From Archivesica marissinica (lineage: Eukaryota; Mollusca; Bivalvia; Venerida; Vesicomyidae): a DNA stretch of 64,000 nt. The notes beneath the pieces were generated by a model, which did no database searches, had not been told where the DNA came from, and was given only the letters and a program-made list of their open reading frames with translations. A program made the translations under genes and the position numbers. Positions 28,661-44,520 of this stretch are shown in pieces. The stretch is from assembly GCA_014843695.1 (NCBI GenBank), contig CM026391.1:42961782-43025781 (forward strand), in the 5' to 3' direction. How positions within the stretch are numbered: the first letter of the stretch is position 1; each line of letters opens with the position of its first letter.

Positions 28661-31600
28661 CTACTAGATACATAGTTCTACTAGGACGCACATACCCTTG
28701 ATACATAAGATGTCGCTACTAGATACATAGTTCTACTAGGACACACACATACCCTTGATACAAAATATGTCGCTACTAGATACATGGTTCTACTAGGAAA
28801 CACACACCCTTGAGACATAGTTCTACTAGGACACACACACCCTTGATACATAAGATGTCGCTACTAGATACATAGTTCTACTAGGACACACATACCCTTG
28901 ATACATAAGATTTCACTACTAGATACATAGTTCTACTAGGACACACACACCCTTGATACATAAGATGTCGCTACTAGATACATAGTTCTACTAGGAAACA
29001 CATACCCTTTATACATAGTTCTAATAGGACACATACACCCTTGATACATAAGATGTCACTACTAGCTACATAGTTATACTAGGACACACATACCCTTGAT
29101 ACATAAGATGTCACTACTAGCTACATAGGTCTACTATGACACACATACCCTTGATACATAAGATGTCGCTACTAGCTACATAGTTCTACTAGGACACACA
29201 TACCCTTGAGACATAATATGTCGCTACTAGATACATAGTTCTACTACGACACACATACCCTTGATACATAAGATGTCGCTACTAGATACATAGGTCTACT
29301 ATGATAAACATACCCTTGATACATAAGATGTCACTACTAGATAGATACATATGTCTACTAGGACACACATACCCTTGATACATAAGATGTCACTACTAGA
29401 TACATAGGTCTACTAGGACACACATACCCTTGATACATAAGATGTCGCTACTAGACACATAGGTCTACTAGGACACACATACCCTTGATACATAAGATGT
29501 CGCTACTAAATACATACATAGTTCTACTAGGACACACATACACATGATACATAATATGTCACTACTAGATACATAGTTCTACTAGGACACACACACCCTT
29601 GATACATAAGATGTCGCTACTAGATACATAGATATACTAGGAAACACATACCCTTGATACATAATATGTCGCTACTAGATACATAGTTCTACTAGGACAC
29701 ACACACCCTTGAGACATAGTTCTACTAGGACACACACACCCTTGATACATAAGATGTCGCTACTAGATACATAGTTCTACTAGGACGAACATACCCGCGA
29801 TACATAAGATGTCACTACTAGATACATAGTTCTACTAGGACACACACACCCTTGATACATAAGATGTCGCTACTAGATACATAGTTCTACTAGGACACAA
29901 ACACCCTTGATACATAATATGTCGCTACTAGATACATAGTTCTACTAGGACACACGCACCCTTAAGACATAGTTCTACTATTACACACACACCCTTGATA
30001 CATAATATGTCGCTACTAAATACATAGTTCTACTAGGACACACACACCCTTGAGACATAAGATGTCGCTATTAGATACATATGTCTACTAGGACACACAC
30101 ACCATTGAGACATAAGATGTCGCTACTAGATACATAGGTCTACTATGACACACATACCCTTGAGACATAAGATGTTGCTACTAGATACATAGATATACTA
30201 GGACCCAAACACCCTTGATACATAAGATGTCGCTATTAGATACATAGGTCTACTAGGACACACACACCCTTGATACATAATATGTTGCTACTAGATACAT
30301 AGATATACTAGGACACACACACCCTTGATATATAAGATGTCGCAACTAGATACATAGGTCTACAAGGACGCTCATACCCTTGATACATAATATGTCGCTA
30401 CTAGATACATAGTTCTACTAGGACACATACACCCTTGATACATAAGATGTCGCTACTAGATACATAGTTCTACTAGGACACACATACCCTTGATACATAA
30501 TATGTCGCTACTAGATACATAGTTCTACTAGGACACACACACCCTTAAGACATAGTTCTACTACGACACACACACCCTTGATACATAATAAGTCGCTACT
30601 AGATACATAGTTCTACTAGGACACACATACCCTTGATACATAGTTCTACTAGGACGCACATACCCTTGATACATAAGATGTCGCAACTAGATACATAGGT
30701 CTACTATGACACACACACCCTTGATACATAAGATGTCGCTACTAGATACATAGATATACTAGGACACACACAACCTTGATACATAAGATGTCGCTACTAG
30801 ATACATAGATATACTAGGACACACACACCCTTGATACATAATATGTCACTACTAGATAAATAGTTCTACTAGGACGCACATACCCTTGATACATACGATG
30901 TCGTTACTAGATACATAGTTCTACTAGAACACACATACCCTTGATACAAAATATGTCGCTACTAGATACATAGTTCTACTAGGACACACACACCCTTGAG
31001 ACATAGTTCTACTAGGACACACACACCCTTGATACATAAGATGTCGCTACTAGATACATAGTTCTACTAGGACACACATACCCTTGATACATAAGATTTC
31101 ACTACTAGATACATAGTTCTACTAGGACACACACACCCTTGATACATAAGATGTCGCTACTAGATACATAGTTCTAATAGGAAACACATACCCTTTATAC
31201 ATAGTTCTACTAGGACACACACACCCTTGATACATAAGATGTCACTACTAGATACATAGGTCTACTAGGACACACATACCCTTGATAAATAAGATGTCAC
31301 TACTAGACACATAGTTCTACTAGGACACACACACCCTTGATACATAATATGTCGCTACTAGATACATAGTTCTACCAGGACACACATACCCTTGATACAT
31401 AGTTCTACTAGGACGCACATACCCTTGATACATAAGATGTCGCAACTAGATACATAGGTCTACTATGACACACACACCCTTGATACATAAGATGTCGCTA
31501 CTAGATACATAGATATACTAGGACACACACAACCTTGATACATAAGATGTCGCTACTAGATACATAGATATACTAGGACACACACACCCTTGATACATAA

Positions 31601-34600
31601 TATGTCACTACTAGATACATAGTTCTACTAGGACGCACATACCCTTGATACATAAGATGTCGTTACTAGATACATAGTTCTACTAGAACACACATACCCT
31701 TGATACAAAATATGTCGCTACTAGATACATAGTTCTACTAGGACACACACACCCTTGAGACATAGTTCTACTAGGACACACACACCCTTGATACATAAGA
31801 TGTCGCTACTAGATACATAGTTCTACTAGGACACACATACCCTTGATACATAAGATTTCACTACTAGATACATAGTTCTACTAGGACACACACACCCTTG
31901 ATACATAAGATGTCGCTACTAGATACATAGTTCTACTAGGAAACACATACCCTTTATACATAGTTCTACTAGGACACACACACCCTTGATACATAAGATG
32001 TCACTACTGGATACATAGGTCTACTAGGACACACATACCCTTGATAAATAAGATGTCACTACTAGACACATAGGTCTACTAGGACACACATACCCTGGAT
32101 ACATAAGATGTCGCTACTAGATACATAGTTCTACTAGGACACACATACACATGATACATAATATGTCGCTACTAGATACATAGTTCTACTAGGACACACA
32201 CACCCTTGATACATAAGATGTCCCTACTAGATACATAGATATACTAGGACACACATACCCTTGATACATAATATGTCGCTACTAGATACATAGTTCTACT
32301 AGGACACACATACCCTTGAGACATAGGGCTACTAGGACACACACACCCTTGATATATAAGATGTCGCTACTAGATACATAGTTCTACTAGGACGCACATA
32401 CCTTTGATACATAAGATGTCGCTACTAGATACATAGTTCTACTAGGACACACACACCCTTGATACATAAGATGTCACTACTAGATACATAGTTCTACTAG
32501 GACACAAACACCCTTGATACATAATATGTCGCTACTAGATACATAGTTCTACTAGGACACACACACCCTTAAGACATAGTTCTACTAGGACACACACACC
32601 CTTGATACATAATATGTCGCTACTAGATACATAGTTCTACTAGGACACACACACCCTTGAGACATAAGATGTCGCTATTAGATACATAGGTCTACTAGGA
32701 CACACACACCCTTGAGACATAAGATGTCGCTACTAGATACATAGGTCTACTATGACACACATACCCTTGAGACATAAGATGTTGCTACTAGATACATAGA
32801 TATACTAGGACCCAAACACCCTTGATACATAAGATGTCGCTATTAGATACATAGGTCTACTAGGACACACACAACCTTGATACATAATATGTCGCTACTA
32901 GATACATAGATATACTAGGACACACACACCCTTGATACATAAGATGTCGCAACTAGATACATAGGTCTACAAGGACGCTCATACCCTTGATACATAATAT
33001 GTCGCTACGAGATACATAGTTCTACTAGGACACACACACCCTTAAGACATAGTTCTACTACGACACACACACAAACTTGATACATAATAAGTCGCTACTA
33101 GATACATAGTTCTACTAGGACACACATACCCTTGATACATAGTTCTACTAGGACACACACACCCTTGATACATAATATGTCGCTACTAGATACATAGTTC
33201 TACTAGGACACACATACCCTTGATACATAGTTCTACTAGGACGCACATACCCTTGATACATAAGATGTCGCAACTAGATACATAGGTCTACTATGACACA
33301 CACACCCTTGATACATAAGGTGTCGCTACTAGATACATAGATATACTAGGACACACACACCCTTGATACATAAGATGTCGCTACTAGATACATAGATATA
33401 CTAGGACACACACACCCTTGATACATAATATGTCGCTACTAGATACATAGTTCTACTAGGACGCACATACCCTTGATACATAAGATGTCGTTACTAGATA
33501 CATAGTTCTACTAGAACACACATACCCTTGATACAAAATATGTCGCTACTAGATACATAGTTCTACTAGGACACACACACCCTTGAGACATAGTTCTACT
33601 AGGAAACACACACCCTTGATACATAAGATGTCGCTACTAGATACATAGTTCTACTAGGACACACATACCCTTGATACATAAGATTTCACTACTAGATACA
33701 TAGTTCTACTAGGACACACACACCCTTGATACATAAGATGTCGCTACTAGATACATAGTTCTACTAGGAAACACATACCCTTTATACATAGTTCTACTAG
33801 GACACACACACCCTTGATACATAAGATGTCACAACTAGATACATAGGTCTACTAGGACACACATACCCTTGATACATAAGATGTCACTACTAGACACATA
33901 GGTCTACTAGGACACACATACCCTTGATACATAAGATGTCGCTACTAGATACATAGTTCTACTAGGACACACATACACATGATACATAATATGTCGCTAC
34001 TAGATACATAGTTCTACTAGGACACACACACCCTTGATACATAAGATGTCCCTACTAGATACATAGATATACTAGGACACACATACCCTTGATACATAAT
34101 ATGTCGCTACTAGATACATAGTTCTACTAGGACACACACACCCTTGAGACATAGGTCTACTAGGACACACACACCCTTGATACATAAGATGTCGCTACTA
34201 GATACATAGTTCTACTAGGACGCACATACCTTTGATACATAAGATGTCGCTACTAGATACATAGTTCTACTATGACACACACACCCTTGATACATAAGAT
34301 GTCGCTACTAGATACATAGTTCTACTAGGACACACACACCCTTGATACATAATATGTCGCTACTAGATACATAGTTCTACTAGGACACACACACCCTTGA
34401 TACATAATATGTCGTTACTAGATACATAGTTCTACTAGAACACACATACCCTTGAGACATAGTTCTACTATGACACACACACCCTTGATACATAAGATGT
34501 CGCTACTAGATACATAGTTCTACTAGGACACACATACCCTTGATACATAAGATTTCACTACTAGATACATAGTTCTACTAGGACACACACACCCTTGATA

Positions 34601-34970
34601 CATAAGATGTCCCTACTAGATACATAGATATACTAGGACACACATACCCTTGATACATAATATGTCGCTACTAGATACATTGTTCTACTAGGACACACAC
34701 CCTTGAGACATAGGTCTACTAGGACACACACACCCTTTATACATAAGATGTCGCTACTAGATACATAGTTCTACTAGGACGCACATACCCTTGATACATA
34801 AGATGTCGCTACTAGATACATAGTTCTACTAGGACACACACACCCTTGATACATAAGATGTCGCTACTAGATACATAGTTCTACTAGGACACACACACCC
34901 TTGATACATAATATGTCGCTACTAGATACATAGTTCTACTAGGACACACACACCCTTGAGACATAAGATG
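28661..34970. repeat. HOR-C copy 2 (about 6.31 kb)
   Basis: It follows copy 1 unit by unit. It is longer because it has an extra A-A-B-sized 88 bp near 32.55 kb (units with cttaagacatag) that copy 1 lacks near 26.3 kb; one CA step near 27.5/33.8 kb accounts for a further 2 bp. Single-base differences are sparse, for example caccaatgag against caccattgag (23.87/30.10 kb) and gctaatag against gctactag (24.73/30.96 kb). The right end is approximate. Confidence 0.88.
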
Positions 34971-36168
34971 TCGCTATTAGATACATAGGTCTACTAGGAC
35001 ACACACACCCTTGAGACATAAGTTGTCGCTACCAGATACATAGATATACTAGGACACACACACCCTTGATACATAATATGTCGCTACTAGATACATAGTT
35101 CTACTAGGACGCACATACCATTGATACATAAGATGTCGCTACTAGATACATAGTTCTTCTAGGACACACATACCCTTGATACAAAATATGTCGCTATTAG
35201 ATACATAGTTCTACTAGGACACACACACCCTTGAGAAATAGTTCTACTAGGACACACACACCCTTGATACATAAGATGTCGCTACTAGATACATTGTTCT
35301 ACTAGGACACACATACCCTTGATACATAAGATTTCACTACTAGATACATAGTTCTACTAGGAAACACGCACCCTTGATACATAAGATGTCGCTACTAGAT
35401 ACATAGTTCTACTAGGAATCACATACCCTTTATACATAGTTCTACTAGGACACACACACCCTTGATACATAAGATGACACTACTAGATAGATACATAGGT
35501 CTACTAGGACACACATACCCTTGATACATAAGATGTCACTACTAGATACATAGGTCTACTAGGACACACATACCCTTGATACATAAGATGTCGCTAATAT
35601 ACACATAGGTCTACTAGGACACACATACCCTTGATACATAAGATGTCGCTACTAGATACATAGTTCTACTAGGACACACATACACATGATACATAATATG
35701 TCACTACTAGATACATAGTTCTACTAGGACACACACACCCTTGATACATAAGATGTCGCTACTAGATACATAGATATACTAGGACACACATACCCTTGAT
35801 ACATAATATGTCGCTACTAGATACATAGTTCTACTAGGACACACACACCCTTGAGACATAAGATGTCGCTACTAGATACATAGTTCTACTAGGACGCACA
35901 TACCAGCGATACATAAGATGTCGCTACTAGATACATAGTTCTACTAGGACACATACACCCTTGATACATAAGATGTCGCTACTAGATACATAGTTCTACT
36001 AGGACACACACACCCTTAAGACATAGTTCTACTAGGACACACACACCCTTGATACATAATATGTCGCTACTAGATACATAGTTCTACTAGGACACACACA
36101 CCCTTGAGACATAAGATGTCGCTATTAGATACATAGGTCTACTAGGACACACACACCCTTGAGACATA
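34971..36168. repeat. HOR-D copy 1 (about 1.15 kb)
   Basis: The marker agttgtcgct occurs at 35021 and 36169 (1,148 bp apart), followed in both copies by gcacataccatt, gatacaaaat, gaaacacgc, ggaatcacat, an inserted gata (tagatagatac) and taccagcgat. The left boundary meets the end of HOR-C copy 2. Confidence 0.82.
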
Positions 36169-37240
36169 AGTTGTCGCTACTAGATACATAGATATACTAG
36201 GACACACACACCCTTGATACATAATATGTCGCTACTAGATACATAGTTCTACTAGGACGCACATACCATTGATACATAAGATGTCGCTACTAGATACATA
36301 GTTCTACTAGGACACACATACCCTTGATACAAAATATGTCGCTATTAGATACATAGTTCTACTAGGACACACACACCCTTGAGACATAGTTCTACTAGGA
36401 CACACACACCCTTGATACATAAGATGTCGCTACTAGATACATAGTTCTACTAGGACACACATACCCTTGATACATAAGATTTCACTACTAGATACATAGT
36501 TCTACTAGGAAACACGCACCCTTGATACATAAGATGTCGCTACTAGATACATAGTTCTACTAGGAATCACATACCCTTTATACATAGTTCTACTAGGACA
36601 CACACACCCTTGATACATAAGATGTCACTACTAGATAGATACATAGGTCTACTAGGACACACATACCCTTGATACATAAGATGTCACTACTAGATACATA
36701 GGTCTACTAGGACACACATACCCTTGATACATAAGATGTCGCTAATCTACACATAGGTCTACTAGGACACACATACCCTTGCTACATAAGATGTCACTAC
36801 TAGATACATAGTTCTACTAGGACACACACACCCTTGATACATAAGATGTCGCTACTAGATACATAGATATACTAGGACACACATACCCTTGATACATAAT
36901 ATGTCGCTACTAGATACATAGTTCTACTAGGACACACACACCCTTGAGACATAAGATGTCGCTACTAGATACATAGTTCTACTAGGACGCACATACCAGC
37001 GATACATAAGATGTCGCTACTAGATACATAGTTCTACTAGGACACATACACCCTTGATACATAAGATGTCGCTACTAGATACATAGTTCTACTAGGACAC
37101 AAACACCCTTGATACATAATATGTCGCTACTAGATACATAGTTCTACTAGGACACACACACCCTTAAGACATAGTTCTACTAGGACACACACACCCTTGA
37201 TACATAATATGTCGCTACTAGATACATAGTTCTACTAGGA
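36169..37240. repeat. HOR-D copy 2
   Basis: It has the same marker series as copy 1. The taccagc marker is only 1,093 bp after its partner (35901 to 36994), so this copy lost one 55-bp unit, the tacacatgatac unit seen near 35.69 kb in copy 1. The right end is approximate. Confidence 0.8.
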
Positions 37241-40124
37241 CACACACACCCTTGAGACATAAGACGTCGCTATTAGATACATAGGTCTACTAGGACACAC
37301 ACACCATTGAGACATAAGATGTCGCTACTAGATACATAGGTCTACTATGACACACATACCCTTGAGACATAAGATGTTGCTACTATATACATATATATAC
37401 TAGGACCCAAACACCCTTGATATATAAGATGTCGCTATTAGATACATAGGTATACTAAGACACACACACCCTTGATACATAATATGTCGCTACTAGATAC
37501 ATAGATATACTAGGACACACACACACCATTGATACATAATATGTCGCAACTAGATACATAGGTCTACTAGGACGCTCATACCCTTGATACATAAGATGTC
37601 GCTACTAGATACATAATTCTACTAGGACACACACACCCTTGATACATAAGATGTCGCTACTAGATACATAGTTCTACTAGGACACACACACCCTTGATAC
37701 ATAATATGTCGCTACTAGATACATAGTTCTACTAGGACACACACACCCTTAAGACATAGTTCTACTAGGACACACACACCCTTGATACATAATATGTCGC
37801 TACTAGATACATAGTTCTACTAGGACACACATACCCTTGATACATAGTTCTACTAGGACACACACACCCTTGATACATAATATGTCGCTACTAGATACAT
37901 AGTTCTACTAGGACACACATACCCTTGATACATAGTTCTACTAGGACGCACATACCCTTGATATATAAGGTGTCGCTACTAGCTACATAGTTCTACTAGG
38001 ACACACATACCCTTGATATATAATATGTCGCTACTAGATACATAGTTCTACTAGGACACACACACACTTGAGACATAGTTCTACTAGGACACACACACCC
38101 TTGATACATAAGATGTCGCTACTAGATACATAGTTCTACTAGGACACACATACCCTTGATACATAAGATGTCACTACTAGATACATAGTTCTATTAGGAC
38201 ACACACACCCTTGATACATAAGATGTCGCTACTAGATACATAGTTCTACTAGGACACACATACCCTTGATACATAGTTCTACTAGGACACACACACCCTT
38301 GATACATAAGATGTCGCTACTAGATACATATGTCTATTATGACACACATACCCTTGTGACATAATATGTCGCTACTAGATACATAGTTCTACTAGGACAC
38401 ACATACCCTTGATACATAAGATGTCACTACTAGATACATAGGTCTACTAGGACGCACACACCCTTGATACCTAAGATGTCGCTATTAGATACATAGGTCT
38501 ACTAGGACACACACACCCTTGATACATAAGATGTCGCTATTAGATACATAGGTCTACTATGACACACATACCCTTGAGACATAAGATGTCGCTACTAGAT
38601 ACATAGATCTACTAGGACACACATACCCTTGATACATAAGATGTAGCTATTAGATACATAGATCTACTAGGACACACATATCCTTGATACATAGGATGTC
38701 GCTAATAGATACATAGTTCTACTAGGACACACACACCCTTGATACATAATATGTCGCTACTAGATACATAGTTCTACTAGGACACATATACCCTTGATAC
38801 ATAATATGTCGCTACTAGATACATAGTTCTACTAGGACACACATACCCTTGATACATAGTTCTACTAGGATACAGATACCCTTGATACATAATATGTTGC
38901 TACTAGATACATAGGTCTACAAGTACACACATACCCTTGATACATAATATGTCGCTACTAGACACATAGGTCTACTAGGACACACATACCCTTGATACAT
39001 AAGATGTCGCTACTAGATACATAGTTCTACTAGGACACACATACACATGATACATAATATGTCACTACTAGATACATAGTTCTACTAGGACACACACACC
39101 CTTGATACATAATATGTCGCTACTAGATACATAGATATACTAGGACACACATACCCTTGATACATAATATGTCGCTACTAGTTACATAGTTCTACTAGGA
39201 CACACACACCCTTGAGACATAGTTTTACTAGGACACACACACCCTTGATACATAAGATGTCGCTACTAGATACATAGTTCTACTAGGACGCACATACCCG
39301 CGATACATAAGATGTCGCTACTAGATACATAGTTCTACTAGGACACACACACCCTTGATACATAAGATGTCGCTACTAGATACATAGTTCTACTAGGACA
39401 CACACACCCTTGATACATAATATGTCGCTACTAGATACATAGTTCTACTAGGACACACACACCCTTGAGACATAAGATGTCGCTATTAGATACATATGTC
39501 TACTAGGACACACACACCCTTGAGACATAAGATGTCGCTACTAGATACATAGGTCTACTATGGCACACATACCCTTGAGACATAAGATGTTGCTACTAGA
39601 TACATAGATATACTAGGACCCAAATACCCTTGATACATAAGATGTCGCTATTAGATACATTGGTCTACTAGGACACACACACCCTTGATACATAATATGT
39701 CGCTACTAGATACATAGATATACTAGGACACACACACCCTTGATACATAAGATGTCGCAACTAGATACATAGGTCTACTAGGACGCTCATACCCTTGATA
39801 CATAAGATGTCGCTACTAGATACATAGTTCTACTAGGACACACACACCCTTGATACATAGGATGTCGCTACTAGATACATAGTTCTACTAGGACAAATAC
39901 ACCCTTGATACATAATATGTCGCTACTAGATACATAGTTATACTAGTACACACACACCCTTGAGACATAGTTCTACTAGGACAAACACACCCTTGATACA
40001 TAAGATGTCGCTACTAGATACATAGTTCTACTAGGACACACATACCCTTGATACATAGTTCTACTAGGACACACACACCCTTGATACATAAGATGTCGCT
40101 ACTAGATACATATGTCTACTATGA
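37241..40124. repeat. mixed monomers, partial forerunner of HOR-E
   Basis: Units with ggacccaaac, gacgctcata and gtagctattag variants. The segment from about 37.6 to 38.7 kb has the same order as parts of HOR-E: gatacctaag at 38466 recurs at 41403 and 42939. The taggatgtcgctaatag variant first appears near 38.69 kb. No non-satellite sequence was seen. Confidence 0.78.
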
Positions 40125-41664
40125 CACACATACCCTTGTGACATAATATGTCGCTACTAGATACATAGTTCTACTAGGACACACATACCCTTGATACATA
40201 AGATGTAGCTATTAGATACATAGGTCTACTAGGACACACATACCCTTGATACATAAGATGTCGCTACTAGATACATATATATACTCGGACACACATACCC
40301 TTGATACATAAGATGTCGCTACTAGATACATAGTTCTACTAGGACACACACACCCTTGATACATAGGATGTCGCTAATAGATACATAGTTCTACTAAGAC
40401 ACACACACCCTTGATACATAATATGTCGCTACTAGATACATAGATATACTAGGACACACACACCCTTGATACATAATATGTCGCAACTAGATACATAGGT
40501 CTACTAGGACGCTCATACCCTTGATACATAAGATGTCGCTACTAGATACATAGTTCTACTAGGACACACACACCCTTGATACATAAGATGTCGCTACTAG
40601 ATACATAGTTCTACTAGGACACACACACCCTTGATACATAATATGTCGCTACTAGATACATAGTTCTACTAGGACACACACACCCTTAAGACATAGTTCT
40701 ACTAGGACACACACACCCTTGATACATAATATGTCGCTACTAGATACATAGTTCTACTAGGACACACATACCCTTGATACATAGTTCTACTAGGACACAC
40801 ACACCCTTGATACATAATATGTCGCTACTAGATACAATGTTCTACTAGGACACACATACCCTTGATACATAGTTCTACTAGGACGCACATACCCTTGATA
40901 TATAAGATGTCGCTACTAGCTACATAGTTCTACTAGGACACACATACCCTTGATACATAATATGTCGCTACTAGATACATAGTTCTACTAGGACACACAC
41001 ACACTTGAGACATAGTTCTACTAGGACACACACACCTTTGATACATAAGATGTCGCTACTAGATACATAGTTCTACTAGGACACACATACCCTTGATATA
41101 TAATATGTCACTACTAGATACATAGTTCTATTAGGACACACACACCCTTGATACATAAGATGTCGCTACTAGATACATAGTTCTACTAGGACACACATAC
41201 CCTTGATACATAGTTCTACTAGGACACACACACCCTTGATACATAAGATGTCGCTACTAGATACATAGGTCTACTATGACACACATACCCTTGTGACATA
41301 ATATGTCGCTACTAGATACATAGTTCTACTAGGACACACATACCCTTGATACATAAGATGTCACTACTAGATACATAGGTCTACTAGGACGCACACACCC
41401 TTGATACCTAAGATGTCGCTATTAGATACATAGGTCTACTAGGACACACACACCCTTGATACATAAGATGTCGCTATTAGATACATAGGTCTACTATGAC
41501 ACACATACCCTTGAGACATAAGATGTCGCTACTAGATACATAGGTCTACTAGGACACACATACCCTTGATACATAAGATGTAGCTATTAGATACATAGAT
41601 CTACTAGGACACACATACCCTTGATACATACGATGTCGCTACTAGATACATATATATACTCGGA
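40125..41664. repeat. HOR-E copy 1 (1,540 bp)
   Basis: tacccttgtgacat at 40131 recurs at 41671, and gatacaatgt at 40831 recurs at 42371; both give 1,540 bp. Upstream of the left end the copies differ (atgacacac against cggacacac), which places the junction near 40125/41665. Confidence 0.9.
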
Positions 41665-43200
41665 CACACATACCCTTGTGACATAATATGTCGCTACTAG
41701 ATACATAGTTCTACTAGGACACACATACCCTTGATACATAAGATGTAGCTATTAGATACATAGGTCTACTAGGACACACATACCCTTGATACATAAGATG
41801 TCGCTACTAGATACATATATATACTCGGACACACATACCCTTGATACATAAGATGTCGCTACTAGATACATAGTTCTACTAGGACACACACACCCTTGAT
41901 ACATAGGATGTCGCTAATAGATACATAGTTCTACTAAGACACACACACCCTTGATACATAATATGTCGCTACTAGATACATAGATATACTAGGACACACA
42001 CACCCTTGATACATAATATGTCGCAACTAGATACATAGGTCTACTAGGACGCTCATACCCTTGATACATAAGATGTCGCTACTAGATACATAGTTCTACT
42101 AGGACACACACACCCTTGATACATAAGATGTCGCTACTAGATACATAGTTCTACTAGGACACACACACCCTTGATACATAATATGTCGCTACTAGATACA
42201 TAGTTCTACTAGGACACACACACCCTTAAGACATAGTTCTACTAGGACACACACACCCTTGATACATAATATGTCGCTACTAGATACATAGTTCTACTAG
42301 GACACACATACCCTTGATACATAGTTCTACTAGGACACACACACCCTTGATACATAATATGTCGCTACTAGATACAATGTTCTACTAGGACACACATACC
42401 CTTGATACATAGTTCTACTAGGACGCACATACCCTTGATATATAAGATGTCGCTACTAGCTACATAGTTCTACTAGGACACACATACCCTTGATACATAA
42501 TATGTCGCTACTAGATACATAGTTCTACTAGGACACACACACACTTGAGACATAGTTCTACTAGGACACACAACCTTTGATACATAAGATGTCGCTACTA
42601 GATACATAGTTCTACTAGGACACACATACCCTTGAATATTATGTCACTACTAGATACATAGTTCTATTAGGACACACACACCCTTGATACATAAGATGTC
42701 GCTACTAGATACATAGTTCTACTAGGACACACATACCCTTGATACATAGTTCTACTAGGACACACACACCCTTGATACATAAGATGTCGCTACTAGATAC
42801 ATAGGTCTACTATGACACACATACCCTTGTGACATAATATGTCGCTACTAGATACATAGTTCTACTAGGACACACATACCCTTGATACATAAGATGTCAC
42901 TACTAGATACATAGGTCTACTAGGACGCACACACCCTTGATACCTAAGATGTCGCTATTAGATACATAGGTCTACTAGGACACACACACCCTTGATACAT
43001 AAGATGTCGCTATTAGATACATAGGTCTACTATGACACACATACCCTTGAGACATAAGATGTCGCTACTAGATACATAGGTCTACTAGGACACACATACC
43101 CTTGATACATAAGATGTAGCTATTAGATACATAGATCTACTAGGACACACATACCCTTGATACATACGATGTCGCTACTAGATACATATATATACTCGGA
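41665..43200. repeat. HOR-E copy 2 (1,536 bp)
   Basis: It is the same as copy 1 except for a 1-bp and a 3-bp loss: cacaacctttg near 42.57 kb and ccttgaatattatgtc near 42.63 kb. These explain why gatacctaag repeats at 1,536 rather than 1,540 bp. The right end falls in the atatatactcgg unit that also closes copy 1. Confidence 0.9.
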
Positions 43201-44520
43201 CACACATACCCTTGATACATAAGATGTCGCTACTAGATACATAGTTCTACTAGGACACACACACCCTTGATAAATAGGATGTCGCTAATAGATACATAGT
43301 TCTACTAGGACACACACACCCTTGATACATAAGATGTCGCTACTAGATACATAGGTCTACTAGGACACACATACCCTTGATACATAAGATGTCGCTACTA
43401 GATACATAGTTCTACTAGGACACAAACACCCTTGATACATAATATGTCGCTACTAGATATATAGTTCTACTAGGACACACACACCCTTGAGACATAGTTC
43501 TACTAGGACACACACACCCTTGATGCATAATATGTCGCTACTAGATACATAGTTCTACTAGGACACACATACCCTTGATACATAGTTCTACTAGGACACA
43601 CACACCCTTGATACATAATATGTCGCTACCAGATACATAGTTCTACTAGGACACACATACCCTTGATACATAGTTCTGCTAGGACACACATACCCTTGAT
43701 ACATAATATGTCGCTACTAGATACATAGTTCTACTAGGACACACATACCCTTGATACATAGTTCTACTAGGATACAGATACCCATGATACATAATATGTC
43801 GCTACTAGATACATAGGTCTACTAGTACACACATACCCTTGATACATAATATGTCGCTACTAGACACATAGGTCTACTAGGATACACATACCCTTGATAC
43901 ATAAGATGTCGCTACTAGATACATAGTTCTACTAGGACACACATACACATGATACATAATATGTCACTACTAGATATATAGTTCTACTAGGACACACACA
44001 CCCTTGATACATAATATGTCGCTACTAGATACATATATATACTAGGACACACATACCCTTGATACATAATATGTCGCTACTAGTTACATAGTTCTACTAG
44101 GACACACACACCCTTGAGACATAGTTCTACTAGGACACACACACCCTTGAGACATAAGATGTCGCTATTAGATACATAGGTCTACTAGGACACACACACC
44201 CTTGAGACATAAGATGTCGCTACTAGATACATAGGTCTACTATGACACACATACCCTTGAGACATAAGATGTTGCTACTAGATACATATATATACTAGGA
44301 CCCAAATACCCTTGATACATAAGATGTCGCTATTAGATACATTGGTCTACTAGGACACACACACCCTTGATACATAATATGTCGCTACTAGATACATAGG
44401 TCTACTAGGACGCTCATACCCTTGATACATAAGATTTCGCTACTAGATACATAGTTCTACTAGGACACACACACCCTTGATACATAGGATGTCGCTACTA
44501 GATACATAGTTCTACTAGGA
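43201..44520. repeat. mixed monomers between HOR-E and HOR-F
   Basis: A-B and A-A-B units including ctgctagg, ggatacagatac, cacatgatac and the last ggacccaaat unit near 44.3 kb. The order resembles 38.7-39.9 kb in part. No gene or unique sequence was seen. Confidence 0.78.
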
